A stretch of DNA of 64,000 bases from CBDCYN01 sp965224205 (GCA_965224205.1 CBDCYN010000003.1:1-64000), one strand, 5' to 3'; shown: positions 9,851-19,638, numbered from the stretch's first letter. The notes: generated by a model not told the origin, from the letters alone. Numbers and translations: made by a program.

Positions 9851-10881
9851 GGGTCCTCGTCGCCGCCAAGTTCAGGAGCAAGGGCGCGGACGAAACGCAC
9901 CCATACGGGCACGCGCGGTTCGAGACGGTCGCGACGGTCGGCCTCGGGCTGCTGCTGCTGTCGGTGGCGGTCGGCATCACCGTCGATGCCGTCGACAGGC
10001 TGCTGGATCTGCAGTCGCTCGTGGCGCCGGGTGCGATCGCGCTCGTCATTGCCGGCGCATCGATCCTGTCGAAGGAATGGCTCTACCAGTACACGATGAT
10101 CGTCGCCCGGCGGCTGCAGTCCGAGCTGATTCGGGCCAACGCGTGGCACCACCGCACGGACGCGATCTCGTCCATCGTCGTGTTCGTCGGTATTGCCGGC
10201 GCCCTCGCCGGCCTGACGTGGCTCGATGCCGTCGCCGCGATCGGCGTGTCGGTCATGATCGCCAAGATCGGCTGGGACATCAGCTGGAAAGCCGTCCAGG
10301 AGATCACCGATTCGGCCATCGAGCCGGAGATGCTGGAGGAGATCATCAAAACGATCGAATCGGTGGACGGCGTCACCGAGTTTCACATGCTGCGCACCCG
10401 CCGGATGGGCGGCGAAGTGTTCGTCGAAGTACACATACTCGTGGACCCGAGCGTCACCGTGTCCGAGGGGCACATGATCGGCGACCAGGTACTCGCCAGA
10501 ATCAAGCGCGAGCACCGGAACGTTGGCGACGTCGTGATTCACGTGGACCCGGAAGACGACACCGATGCCAACCAGCATATCGAGATGCCCGGCCGCAAAG
10601 CGATTCTCGAGGCGCTCAGGGCGAGCTGGGATCGCATCGAGGCCACCCGCTCGATCCGCAAGGTCAACCTGCATTACCTCGAAGGGAAGATCAACGTCGA
10701 GATCATCCTGCCGATGTCGATCGCGAGCAGCATGGACAGCGCCCGGGCCATCACACAGGAGATCGTCGCGGCGACGACGCGGCAGGACTTTATCAATAAC
10801 GCATCGGTGCTGTTCGTCTCGGACGAGGCCGGCGCGGGCGAGGACAGCGCCGGGCCGCGAGTGGGGTCATCCGCCGGATAG
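9844..10881 (+). CDS. Cation diffusion facilitator transporter, N-terminus missing
   Basis: The visible 345 residues begin inside the second membrane helix region (VLVAAKF), run through the family motif HPYGHARFET, four further membrane helices, the metal-binding NAWHHRTDAISS (HxxxD) and a cytoplasmic ferredoxin-like domain with a second, longer C-terminal extension. CDF proteins export Zn, Fe, Co, Cd or Mn against protons. About 55-60 N-terminal residues including the first metal-site helix are absent because the DNA changes origin here. The metal cannot be told from sequence. Confidence 0.85.
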   Translation, partial: SLRVLVAAKFRSKGADETHPYGHARFETVATVGLGLLLLSVAVGITVDAVDRLLDLQSLVAPGAIALVIAGASILSKEWLYQYTMIVARRLQSELIRANAWHHRTDAISSIVVFVGIAGALAGLTWLDAVAAIGVSVMIAKIGWDISWKAVQEITDSAIEPEMLEEIIKTIESVDGVTEFHMLRTRRMGGEVFVEVHILVDPSVTVSEGHMIGDQVLARIKREHRNVGDVVIHVDPEDDTDANQHIEMPGRKAILEALRASWDRIEATRSIRKVNLHYLEGKINVEIILPMSIASSMDSARAITQEIVAATTRQDFINNASVLFVSDEAGAGEDSAGPRVGSSAG

Positions 10882-11047
10882 GACTTTCGTCCCCCGCGGA
10901 TTCGTTGCCGCGAACGAGCGGCAGAGGCGGCGCCGCCCGCGAAACGGATCAGGCATACAGGCTGCCCGGCGGCCGCGAAAGTACGGCCCGGTCAGTCAGG
11001 GATTGATTGCTTGCGTTGGCGAGGCGGAAGACGTGCCGGCCGGCGAT

Positions 11048-11602
11048 TTACCAGCTCCGCACTGGCCCGAGATCGATGTGCAGAAAGTCGGACGATGCGT
11101 AGTAACCGACGCCGCCCAGCCCGAGATCGATCGCCGCGTCGCGCAGCACGGGTGTCCGCACGTCCGAGATTCGCACGTCGATCGCCTGCCCTTTCAAGTG
11201 AAAGCTGTGCCTGGCGACGCCGCTCGTCGTCCGGCGCAGCATTTCGTTCGTGGCCGGCGAGCGATACCCGGAAATAATCTCGATGACGCCGCGACTGTCA
11301 GCCGCTGCCTGTATGCCATAGAGAAAGTCCAGCAGGGCCGGGTCGATCGTCGTCACTTCGGCGGCGCGAAAATCCCGCAGCAGGAAATTGATTTCGTCCA
11401 GCGCGTCGGGCAGGTATGCGCCGTTCTCGGCGTACGTGACGGAGAGTTTTTCGCCGGTGTGCGTGTGGCTGAACCTGAGCTGCCGGGCCGCAGTCGAAGC
11501 GACTGCGATTTGACTAAACGCGAATGCAGGCGCAAGCGCGACCGCACGAAGCAGCCTGCGGCGCTGCTGCCGGCGCCGATCCAGATTCCCGGAGATCCCC
11601 AT
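11048..11602 (-). CDS. DUF882 / YcbK-like peptidase with twin-arginine leader
   Basis: The product begins at ATG 11602 (MGISGNLDRRRQQRRRL) with an RR-rich n-region and hydrophobic segment that fits Tat export. The catalytic domain is of the peptidase M15 type: SGYRSPATN, HSFHLKGQAIDVR (zinc His and Asp) and FLHIDLG (third zinc ligand). Such enzymes act on peptidoglycan peptides. It lies next to and divergent from an L,D-transpeptidase gene, the ycbK-ycbB arrangement known from Gammaproteobacteria. Upstream in-frame ATG at 11647 is possible but less likely. Confidence 0.85.
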   Translation of the reverse strand: MGISGNLDRRRQQRRRLLRAVALAPAFAFSQIAVASTAARQLRFSHTHTGEKLSVTYAENGAYLPDALDEINFLLRDFRAAEVTTIDPALLDFLYGIQAAADSRGVIEIISGYRSPATNEMLRRTTSGVARHSFHLKGQAIDVRISDVRTPVLRDAAIDLGLGGVGYYASSDFLHIDLGPVRSW

Positions 11603-11731
11603 GGCGCGCAGTCTGCCGGATGGCCGGAGTGTGCGCAAGCATCCCACAACTGACTGATTCTTCGGCGCAATGTCGACCCGGTCTCAATTCGGCGCCGCCG
11701 GTTCGGGTAACATTCAGACAAACAATAACAA

Positions 11732-13481
11732 GTGATACCCACAATAATAATGCAGGGTGAAATCACATCCCGGCGGCCGCACCGTGCCGCAGCGACGAAT
11801 ACGCCCGGGACCGCAGCCGGAAAGATCGCCACCAGTATGCTCCTGGTGGTTATGGTGCTGGCTGCGGCGGACGCGGCGGCCGATCTGCCGGAACTTCGGG
11901 TTACCGGCGCCCTGGACCGACTCCGCGTCGAGCGACCGGCGATTCGCCGGTTCTACGCCGACCGGAACGACACCCTGGCCTGGCTGTCGCCGCGGCGACT
12001 CCCCGAACTGGAAGAGCTGGCCGAACTGGCCGAGATGCACGGCCTCGACCCCGACGATTATCGACTCGGGCCTCTGGCCACGGCGCTGGCGGCCCTGACC
12101 GCATCGGGCGACGATCAGCGGGCGCTGGAGCTTGAGTTGCTCGCCTCGCAGAGCATCGCGCGCCTCGCCCGGCACCTGGCCTTCGGGAAGGTCGACCCCA
12201 CCGGCAAACATTCGGAGCCCGGCGAGATCGACCCGGCCAGGACTGCCGAATTGTTGCGCGAGGCGGCGCAGGCCGATTCGCTGATCGCGTACCTCGACGG
12301 GCTGGCTCCCGACACGCTGCTGTACCGCAAACTGCAATTGGCGCTCACGAAACACGAACACCTGGCGGCGACCGGCGTCGCGTGGCCGAAGGTGCCTGCG
12401 GGCCGCACGCTGCAAACGGGGATGATCGACGGGCGCACGCGCATATTACGGCAACGCCTCGGCCTGACGGCTGCCGCAACCGATACTTACGACGAGTCAG
12501 TCGCGAATGCCGTCGCGGATTTCCAGGCGCGTCACCTGCTCGACGATGACGGGATGCTCGGAATCAGCACCCTCGCCGCCCTGAACCGGTCCGTTGCGCA
12601 ACGAATCGACCAGATTCGCGTCAACCTGGACCTGCAGCGCTGGGCGGCGCTGGGCGACGCCGACAATTATCTGCTGGTCAACGTTGCGCACTACCGCATG
12701 CAGTGGATCGGCGACGGTTATCGCCACTGGACGATGCGCATCCAGGTCGGCCGCAGCAGGCGGCCCACCCCGACTTTCAAGAGCGCGGTGAATGCGATCG
12801 TCGCAAACCCGACCTGGACCGTGCCGCCGACCATATTCCGGGAGGACCTACTGCCGGAAATCCGAGCCAATCCCGCGTACCTGGCGAGCCAGGGGATGTT
12901 CGTCGTCGACCGGGGCGGGCGTCGCCGTCGACAGCAACAATATCGACTGGCAATCGGTCACGCCGGACAACTTCAACTACCGCATACGAGCGCAGGCCGG
13001 CACCCGCAATGCACTCGGGCGCATCAAGTTCCTGATGCCGAACCCGTATCTCATTTACCTGCACGACACGCCCGCGAAACATTTATTCAATCGCGGCACG
13101 CGCGCGTTCAGCTCGGGCTGCATTCGACTGGAACAACCGGCAGAGTTCGCCCGTTTCCTGATCGACCGGCAGGCGGCGATCGAACAGGGCCGCCTCGACG
13201 ACGCGCTGGCCGGCACGCGCACCCGTTACATCGGCATGACCGACCCGGTGCCGATCGTCGTGCTCTACGCGACGATCGACCTGGACGATGCCGGGGACCT
13301 GGTTTTCGGCCCGGATATCTATGGCAAGGACAGGGAATCGCTGTTCGTCCTGAATCAGCCCGCACGCCTCGAACCCGAAAAGATCCTGCTCGCCGGGAAC
13401 CCGATCGCTGCGCGAGCAGCGGACGACATCGACACGAAGGACGAGGTCGAAGACCCGGGCCGTCCCGTTTCCGCGAACTGA
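11732..13481 (+). CDS. ldtD: L,D-transpeptidase of the YcbB/LdtD type, one frameshift
   Basis: The protein has an N-terminal membrane anchor (MLLVVMVLAAADAAA), a large alpha-helical domain, a peptidoglycan-binding domain (YDESVANAVADFQARH) and the YkuD catalytic domain with HDTP and SSGCIRLE (active-site Cys). It should make 3-3 meso-DAP crosslinks in the periplasm. The frame breaks once near 12912-12915 (GGGG run): ...FVVDRGG continues as GVAVDSNNIDW one base off. Everything after the break is well conserved, so a sequencing insertion is as likely as true loss. The start is GTG 11732 or ATG 11750. Confidence 0.85.
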
Positions 13482-13643
13482 CCGAAAAAATGCATGAGAT
13501 CAGACGCCGCTTTTATCGCACTGGCGGAGAGTAAGGAATTTGAATCTGCGACCGGGATTTGACCTTTCCCCCTCCAGCCAGAGCTGAGCGCTTCAATCTC
13601 ATACGATTACCTGGAATCTACGCAGTGAATCGCCCCCGATTTC

Positions 13644-14516
13644 CTAGACACTCACCAGCCGTTCTGAAAATCGTTTCTCATACTCTACCGGCGACAGCTG
13701 ATCATTGAAACTGTGCCGGCGTTTGCTATTGTAAAACATCTCGATGTAATTGAAGACATCTGCTCGGGCCGTTTCACGATCCGGGTAGATGTGCCGCTTG
13801 ATCCGTTCACGCTTTAAGAGCTGGAAGAAGCTCTCAGCCACTGCATTGTCGTGGCAGTTGCCTCGGCGGCTCATGCTGCCTTCGAGGCCGTGTTGCTGCA
13901 GGAACGCCTGCCAGTCGTGACTGGTGTACTGGCTGCCCTGGTCGGAGTGCACCGTGACCGTCGACTTCGGCTTGCGTCGCCACACCGCCATCAGCAGCGC
14001 ATCCAGCACCAGTTCCTTGGTGATCCGTGACTGCATCGACCAGCCGACGACCCTGCGTGAGAACAGATCGACAACAACGCCGAGATACAACCAGCCCTCG
14101 TGCGTCTTGATGTGCGTGATGTCGGTTACCCAGGTCTCGTTCGGCTGCGTAGTCGTAAACTGCTGCTGCAGCCGGTTGGGCGCCACGATGTGCGGTCTCC
14201 CGCTGCGTTGGCGAGGCTTGCGGTACCCAACCTGGGCTTTGAGTCCGGCAGCCCGCATCAGACGGTAGACGCGGTTCTGACCGACGTGTTCGCCGACCTC
14301 TCGTAGATCCGCGTGGATCTTGCGGTAACCGTAAACACCACCGCTCTCCAGCCAGAACTGCTTGATCAGCCCGGTGATGCGCTCGTTCGCCTTCGCTCGT
14401 GCTGACTTCGGTTGCCACTGCCAGGCGTAATAGCCGCTCGGGTGCACATCCAAATACCGGCACAACCAACGTACTGGCCAGTCGCTACTGTGCGCCTTTA
14501 CAAAGGCATACTTCAC
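13644..14516 (-). CDS. IS3-family transposase OrfB (DDE integrase domain)
   Basis: The 290-residue protein has the HTH_21 region (GGVYGYRKIHADLRE) and the rve integrase core with the DDE residues in ETWVTDITHIKTHEG, VHSDQGSQYTS and CHDNAVAESFFQLLKRE. Full length and without stops. It is translated alone or as the C-terminal part of an OrfAB fusion made by frameshift. Confidence 0.93.
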   Translation of the reverse strand: MKYAFVKAHSSDWPVRWLCRYLDVHPSGYYAWQWQPKSARAKANERITGLIKQFWLESGGVYGYRKIHADLREVGEHVGQNRVYRLMRAAGLKAQVGYRKPRQRSGRPHIVAPNRLQQQFTTTQPNETWVTDITHIKTHEGWLYLGVVVDLFSRRVVGWSMQSRITKELVLDALLMAVWRRKPKSTVTVHSDQGSQYTSHDWQAFLQQHGLEGSMSRRGNCHDNAVAESFFQLLKRERIKRHIYPDRETARADVFNYIEMFYNSKRRHSFNDQLSPVEYEKRFSERLVSV

Positions 14517-14797
14517 TTGGGCTGGTTCGCGAAGTATGCCGCGGCTTTTTTTAGGATGTCGCGTTCATCCGTGACCCGCTTCAGCTCCTTCTTTAATCGC
14601 CGGATCTCAGCGTCCTGATCCGACTTGACCTTGTGCTCGGCCGAGTCCGGCCCGAACTTCTTCTTCCAGGCATACAGACTGTGTGTCGTCACTCCCAATC
14701 GCGTTGCTACCGACGCAACGCTGTGGCCTTCCTCGACGATCTGCCTGACCGCCTCAATCTTGAACTCATCCGGGTATCGCTTGTTGCTCATCTGCAC
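14513..14797 (-). CDS. IS3-family transposase OrfA (helix-turn-helix)
   Basis: The 94-residue protein has the HTH_Tnp_1 pattern (YPDEFKIEAVRQIVEEGHS, VATRLGVTTHSLYAWKKKFG) followed by a leucine-zipper-like segment (AEIRRLKKELKRVTDERDILKKAAAYF). It overlaps orfB by four bases. A run A7G on the coding strand (bases 14545-14552) sits just before the end and is the usual site of programmed -1 frameshifting that makes the OrfAB transposase in this family. Confidence 0.92.
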   Translation of the reverse strand: MQMSNKRYPDEFKIEAVRQIVEEGHSVASVATRLGVTTHSLYAWKKKFGPDSAEHKVKSDQDAEIRRLKKELKRVTDERDILKKAAAYFANQPK

Positions 14798-14875
14798 CTC
14801 TCCTCAGGCCATTTTGTGTGGCTGAGAGGTGTCTAGTAAAGTGGGGGCGATTCAGTATGCTTTATTGATGCTCAT

Positions 14876-16314
14876 CTAAAAGTAATAGAACAGGCTGAAC
14901 TGCAGCCGATGGGCATCGCCGTCCCTACCGCTAACGTTTTCCCGCTCACCATACATATACTCAACACCAGCAGAGATGCGTTCATCGTATTTGTAAATCA
15001 GGTTGCCGTGAAATGCCCAGCCTTTACTGATGAAATCTGGATCAAACAAGTCGGGCGTTTTGGTCAAATCTGCATAGGCAAGATTAAAGTTGGAAGAATA
15101 GCTCGGGCTCCAGACCCAATGCAGACCGATCTGGGTACTCCAGGCCTTTGCGACCTCGAGATCGCCGTTTGCATCAATAGCCGCATTGGGCACGCCACCG
15201 TTCGCATAGACGATGACGTCGGTAATCGACCCTGACTGATAACCCACGCCCCAACCCAGCCAGTTTTCCTTGTCATTATCGACGTACACCCGACCAGCAG
15301 TGGTCAACGTGTAGGCAAGTTCGGTGGCATCACTCACGCCTTCACCACCATCGAAGCGCAATTGAGTAAATGCCGCACCAGTGCTCCAGAGGACGCGATC
15401 CCAGATTTTTGTGAACCCGCCCGCTAATCGGGGAAAATTTGATCGCGACTCGCCATCAATGTTTAAAGGATTAAATACCCCTTCATCATCGAAGTTTTCG
15501 AGTGCAACGGCCCAGCCGAAGTCACGCGCTTCGTTCGCCTGACTCCAGCGAATCTGCTCCGTGCGACCGCCGAGCAGCGAATCACCGGCTGCGAAGTCCA
15601 GTATTAGCGGCAGCTGGCGGAGCTCGGTCAGCAGCGTCCAGGTGCGGCCGGCCAGCAGGTTGCCGTATTGAAAATAGGCATGCCGCAGTCGCGGCTCGGA
15701 CGATCCGCCGCTGCCAAAAAAATCCATTTCAATAAAAACCGGTCGTTAGACCGCCCCGATCCGGTATTGCGGGACTCGAAATTGAATCGGGTCTCGCGAA
15801 TATGCAAATTGGAGTAGCTGCCAGGCGGAGGAGCTCCGTCGACCGGGATAGTCGCCAGCACAAACTGATCCTTGTCGCCGGTGCCGGAAAAATCGTGAAT
15901 CACATCCACCTTGGCATAGCCGCCAAACGAAAAACGCCAGTCTGATCCGAACAGAGGAACCGATTTCTTGAACTGGTCATCGACATAAGGGTCTTCGCGC
16001 CCCTCGGCTGCGATGGGCTGGCCCAGACTGGCTGACCTGCCCGCAACATCGACGTCTGGTAATTCGTCCGACTGTGACTCGTCGGCGTCTGCATCCGAAT
16101 CTGCTGCGGAAACAGCCGATGCCGACTCGCCCATCACGGTTTGCCGCTCCAAATCGATTTGTTGCTGGAGTGTCTCGAGTTGCTGCGAAAGCTGGTCTAT
16201 CTGTTGCTGGAGATCCTCGGTTGAATCACTTCGTTCGACCGGAGCTTGCTGAGCGAGGCTCGGGACGACCAGCATTACACTGGCAATACAGATAACACAT
16301 CTGAGCAATCTCAC
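14876..16314 (-). CDS. DcaP-like outer-membrane porin, one frameshift
   Basis: From GTG 16314 the product has a signal peptide (VMLVVPSLAQQ), a coiled-coil trimerisation segment (STEDLQQQIDQLSQQLETL), an acidic linker, and the conserved start of the DcaP-type barrel (FGGYAKVDVIHDFSGTGDKDQF). The frame breaks at the A5 run 15734-15738: one extra base restores RFFIEMDFFGSGG and the barrel then continues to the typical final aromatic residues FSLFYYF. DcaP porins pass dicarboxylates or small anionic solutes. The gene ends 22 bases from the IS3 element, which may have hit its 3' neighbourhood. Confidence 0.85.
15734..15738. other. Frameshift site in the porin gene (A5 homopolymer)
   Basis: The minus strand reads TTTTTATTGAAATGG. 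With six T instead of five the frame becomes FFIEMDFFG, which is the conserved sequence of this porin family. A one-base deletion in a homopolymer is the simplest reading. Confidence 0.7.
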
Positions 16315-16799
16315 CGGGCTAATACCTTATTTGCTTGTTATTGTAGGCGACACTTTTGATGAAATAGTATTACATAGCCGTCACACAAGAATGATGACAG
16401 CGTTGCCAAAGATTGAACCTCGCTCGACCAATGGTCGATGAATACACACGGGCATAGCTCTGCTGACGTTACCCCTGAACCAGAGCCACGTCTGATGTGT
16501 GAAATTTATCATATTGAAGGGTTCCCAACGGTGAAATGTCGTTCAACGCGGCCTTCGGCGGGTCATCTTTGTATTCCAATACAGTCAGTAGGGCTGAACC
16601 CTATCCCGGTGATTGCTGCAGCAGTCCACGATTGCAAACTCCCAACGTTCTTTCCCAGCCAGGCTTACTAGGTAACGATTCAGCGCTTTCTTTTCTTAGC
16701 GGACCCTCTTTCCCTATGCCGACAGGCTAAGAACCGCCTAATCGGATGCAAATGGATGGACATACGGGTGAAAATACGCCATAGTGTAAATGGAGGTTA
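16315..16799. other. Intergenic region between divergent porin and Fic genes
   Basis: The 485 bases are AT-rich near the porin and must contain both promoters. No convincing gene, repeat or terminator was found. GGAGG at 16792-16796 lies three bases before the Fic start. Confidence 0.4.
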
Positions 16800-17870
16800 A
16801 TGGATGGATTATCGGGTGAGCTGATGAAGACCGAAACCCTGAAGGTTACGAACGCAATTCTGACGCTGATCTCAGAACTCGACGAGTTCAAGGGCGCCTG
16901 GCAGGCCATTGGGCGTATAGCACCCGAGCGCCTGTCCAATCTGCGTCGTGTAGCGACTATTGAAAGCATCGGCTCGTCCACCCGAATCGAAGGCGCGAAA
17001 CTCACGGACCGGGAAGTCGAGCGACTGCTGGCCAACCTCGACACCCAGTCGTTTGCCAACCGCGATGAACAGGAAGTGGCGGGCTATGCGTCCGTCATGG
17101 AAACGGTATTCGAGCACGCCGCTGATATCCCGCTAACCGTCAACTATATAAAGCAACTGCACACGCAGTTGCTGCAGTACTCGGTTAAGGACGAGCGACA
17201 CCGGGGCGAATACAAAACGCTGCCCAACAGCGTCGAAGCTTTCACACCTGAGGGCGACAGTGTCGGGGTTGTTTTTCAGACAGCCAGCCCGTTCGACACC
17301 CCTCGCCTCATGGATGAACTAATCGACTGGACCGTTACTGCATTGCGCGACAGAACGCTTCACCCCCTGCTCGTCATCGCCATCTTCACGGTTGTTTTCC
17401 TGGAGATACATCCCTTTCAGGACGGCAACGGCAGACTGTCACGTGTACTGACCACACTACTGTTACTCAAATCCGGCTACGCCTACGTGCCGTACAGTTC
17501 ACTGGAAAGCGTGATCGAAGCGAATAAACAAAACTACTATCTCGCACTTCGTCAAACGCAAGCCACAATCCGGACCGACGAGCCGGACTGGCAACCCTGG
17601 GTCACATTTTTTCTGGAAGCGCTTAGCAAACAAAAGAAAAAACTGGAGCACAAAATCAAACGCGAACGGCTTATCCTCGGCGATCTGCCGGAACTATCCG
17701 TGCAAATACTGGAGATAGCGCGCGAGCATGGTCGAGTGACCGTTAACGATGCCGTAAAAGCGACGGGCAGCAGCCGGAATACCATCAAGGATCATATAAA
17801 GAACCTGCGCACGAACGGGCACCTCAAGCGGCATGGCGCTGGGCGGGGAACGTGGTACTCGCTGGCTTAA
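16800..17870 (+). CDS. Fic/DOC family protein (AMPylator-type) with C-terminal winged helix
   Basis: The 356-residue protein has the Fic active-site motif HPFQDGNGRLSR near residue 205, an N-terminal inhibitory helix SSTRIEGAKL (S/TxxxE(G/N) type, class II autoinhibition) and a C-terminal winged-helix segment (GRVTVNDAVKATGSSRNTIKDHIKNL). The family transfers AMP from ATP to hydroxyls of target proteins; the inhibitory Glu is present, so activity would be regulated. ATG 16800 follows GGAGG; ATG 16824 is an alternative. It stands alone and is somewhat lower in GC than its neighbours, consistent with horizontal spread. No antitoxin-like gene is next to it. Confidence 0.9.
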   Translation: MDGLSGELMKTETLKVTNAILTLISELDEFKGAWQAIGRIAPERLSNLRRVATIESIGSSTRIEGAKLTDREVERLLANLDTQSFANRDEQEVAGYASVMETVFEHAADIPLTVNYIKQLHTQLLQYSVKDERHRGEYKTLPNSVEAFTPEGDSVGVVFQTASPFDTPRLMDELIDWTVTALRDRTLHPLLVIAIFTVVFLEIHPFQDGNGRLSRVLTTLLLLKSGYAYVPYSSLESVIEANKQNYYLALRQTQATIRTDEPDWQPWVTFFLEALSKQKKKLEHKIKRERLILGDLPELSVQILEIAREHGRVTVNDAVKATGSSRNTIKDHIKNLRTNGHLKRHGAGRGTWYSLA

Positions 17871-17888
17871 ATTCAAGATTCGAAGCAA

Positions 17889-17904
17889 TACCACCCGGGT
17901 GGTA
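17889..17904. promoter_or_regulatory. 16-bp perfect palindrome, operator-like
   Basis: TACCACCCGGGTGGTA is a perfect palindrome 19 bases after the Fic stop and about 150 bases from the convergent symporter stop. It has no T run, so it is not an ordinary terminator. It could be a protein-binding site or chance. Confidence 0.35.
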
Positions 17905-18052
17905 CACTGGCGCCAGTCCTTGAACCACCAAGGATTTTTTATTTTATATTTTTCAATAATTTATGAGCATGCTTTGCGAGTAAAGGAATTGTGGTCCCAA
18001 TCCTCTCCTGGGCACCAAATCACGAACACAGGATCTGACCCCGATTTCCCGG

Positions 18053-19228
18053 TCAGTCGGCCGCGTGCAGTACATCGGCGCCGGTCTCGCGCCGTTCGGC
18101 CTCGCGTGCCGCCTGTTCGGCGCGTTCCTGTTCGGCGGTCATGCTGCTGCCGATCCAGCGATCCATCAATTTGCAGGCGACGATGTCACCGCTGACGTTG
18201 ATCGCGGTGCGGCTCATGTCGAGGATCCGGTCGACTCCCATGATCAGCGCGACGCCCGCCGGCGGGATCCCGATCGTACTGAGCACCATCGACAGAATCA
18301 CGATACCGACGCCCGGCGTCGCCGGCGAACCGATCGACGCGCCGACCGCCATCGTCACGACGAGCAGCATCCCGCCAATGCCGATATCGATGCCGTAGAC
18401 CTGCGCGAGAAATGCCGTCGCGGCCCCCTGGTACAGCGCGGTCCCGTTCATGTTGATCGTCGCGCCGAGCGGAATGACGAACTGCGACACGGACGGCCGC
18501 ACCCCGAGTTTCTCTTCGGCGGTACGTATGGACAGCGGCATCACGGCGGCAGAACTCGACGTCGAAAACGCGAGCAGCAACAGCTCACGCACCGAACGCA
18601 GGAACCGCAGCGGGGATTCACGGCCGAGCGTGGCGACGATCACGAGATAAATGACGAACAGCGCCAGCAGTCCGGCCAGCACGGTGACGACGTACAGCCC
18701 CATGCCGAGCAACGCGCCGATACCGAGCTGGCTGGTCATGCGGGCCATCAGGCCGAACACGGCGATTGGCGCGAGCCGCATCGCCCAGCGGACGACGGTC
18801 ATGCAGACTTCCTGCACCGAACCCAGCAGGTCCAGCAGCGGCTTCGCCGTTTCCGCCTGCATCGCGATGAGCGCGATACCGACCACTGCGGCAAAGATCA
18901 CGACCTGCAGCATTTCCCCCTGCACCATCGAACTGAGCGGATTGCCGGGCAGCAGGCCGATCACGCGCTGCGGGAGTTCCTGCCACTCGGGCGCTGCGAC
19001 CGGCGCCTGATCAATCGGACTCGCCTCGCGGGCGGCTGTGCGAATGACATCACCGATGGCCCGCCCCGGCTCGATCAGCTCGGCGACGGTCAGCCCGATC
19101 GCCGCCGCGATCGCGGTCGTGACGACGAAGAACGCCACCGTCGCAAGTCCCAGCCGCTTGAGTTGCTCGGTATTCTCTCCGGCCGCCAGGCCGCGGATGA
19201 TCGATGCGAACACGAGCGGGATGACGAT
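18053..19228 (-). CDS. Na+/H+:dicarboxylate symporter (DAACS family), N-terminus missing
   Basis: The visible 391 residues start at the third-helix region IVIPLVFASIIRGL and carry the family signatures: serine-rich re-entrant loop STSSSAAVMPLSI, NMNGTALYQG, and GVGIVILSMVL. The protein should import glutamate, aspartate or C4-dicarboxylates across the inner membrane. The C-terminus has a charged helix rich in Glu/Arg. The first two membrane helices are absent and replaced in frame by a flotillin N-terminus, so the apparent 474-residue protein is a product of joining two DNAs. Upstream gene start is lost. Confidence 0.85.
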   Translation of the reverse strand: MVIPLVFASIIRGLAAGENTEQLKRLGLATVAFFVVTTAIAAAIGLTVAELIEPGRAIGDVIRTAAREASPIDQAPVAAPEWQELPQRVIGLLPGNPLSSMVQGEMLQVVIFAAVVGIALIAMQAETAKPLLDLLGSVQEVCMTVVRWAMRLAPIAVFGLMARMTSQLGIGALLGMGLYVVTVLAGLLALFVIYLVIVATLGRESPLRFLRSVRELLLLAFSTSSSAAVMPLSIRTAEEKLGVRPSVSQFVIPLGATINMNGTALYQGAATAFLAQVYGIDIGIGGMLLVVTMAVGASIGSPATPGVGIVILSMVLSTIGIPPAGVALIMGVDRILDMSRTAINVSGDIVACKLMDRWIGSSMTAEQERAEQAAREAERRETGADVLHAAD

Positions 19229-19245
19229 TAGGGACAGGTACGCGT
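19226..19245. other. Probable contig join: symporter fused in frame to flotillin
   Basis: Minus-strand sequence reads ...VIPLLQDYAYLSL (flotillin/YqiK) then IVIPLVFASIIRGL (DAACS symporter). Both families have a hydrophobic stretch here, and the join gives an open frame that no natural family has. To the right, the gene order (flotillin, LiaI-like, NfeD) is planctomycete; to the left it is gammaproteobacterial. Confidence 0.8.
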
Positions 19246-19477
19246 AGTCCTGGAGCAGGGGGATCACGAACGTGCCGCCGCCGTGGAGGCACTTGGCGGC
19301 GCGTTGGCCGGCGACCTTCCCGTACACCACCAGCACCCGGTTCGACGGGCATCGCCGGTACTGGCGCACCAGCATCGTTAAGAAGAACAGCACGAGCAGC
19401 ACCGGCACGACGATCAGGGCGATCGGCGCGAAGCTGGCGGCGAGGATAGGGTTGAAGCCCGTCGCTATGGATGTCAT
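19236..19477 (-). CDS. Flotillin/YqiK-like protein, 5' end only
   Basis: The 80 N-terminal residues from ATG 19477 show a membrane anchor (FAPIALIVVPVLLVLFFLTML) and the start of an SPFH domain with CPSNRVLVVYGKV and AKCLHGGGTFVIPLLQDYAYL, which is diagnostic of the bacterial flotillins. Flotillins form membrane microdomains with NfeD partners; a NfeD-type gene lies just upstream. The rest of the gene is replaced by symporter sequence at the join. Confidence 0.82.
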
Positions 19478-19569
19478 GAAAGTCCCCTTGTGGGTTTGTT
19501 AAGCGTTGAGTTGTTATCTCGGGTGTTCAGCCCCGGCACCGGATGAAGATTCTAGCTTATCGCGCGCTT

Positions 19570-19594
19570 GGCCCCGCGTGAATCACGCGGGGCT
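19570..19594. repeat. 25-nt palindrome between flotillin and LiaI-like genes
   Basis: GCCCCGCGTGA and TCACGCGGGGC form an 11-bp perfect stem (19571-19581 with 19583-19593). It is the same length as three other 25-nt AGC...GCT palindromes in this segment and is probably a member of that dispersed family, or a stem-loop terminator/attenuator between the two genes. Confidence 0.5.
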
Positions 19595-19638
19595 AAATTG
19601 TTACGTGTTGATGTGGCCATCTCGAGCGCGGGCGCGGC

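Larger units (their letters stand above)
13626..14854 (-). mobile_element. Complete IS3-family insertion sequence (about 1,229 bp)
   Basis: Ends are imperfect inverted repeats: TGAATCGCCCCC...TAGACAC on the left (13626) and its reverse complement ending GGGGGCGATTCA on the right (14854), with TG...CA tips as in IS3 elements. It contains orfA and orfB in overlapping frames. The flanking three bases (CAG left, GTA right) do not match, so no target duplication is visible; the flanks may have been rearranged after insertion. Confidence 0.9.

Noticed and set aside
13623..14857. Target-site duplication of the IS3 element
   Set aside because: Flanking triplets CAG and GTA do not match.
18053..19477. 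Novel flotillin-transporter fusion protein
   Set aside because: The two parts belong to different lineages and the join coincides with a change in gene neighbourhood, so it is best read as a chimera.
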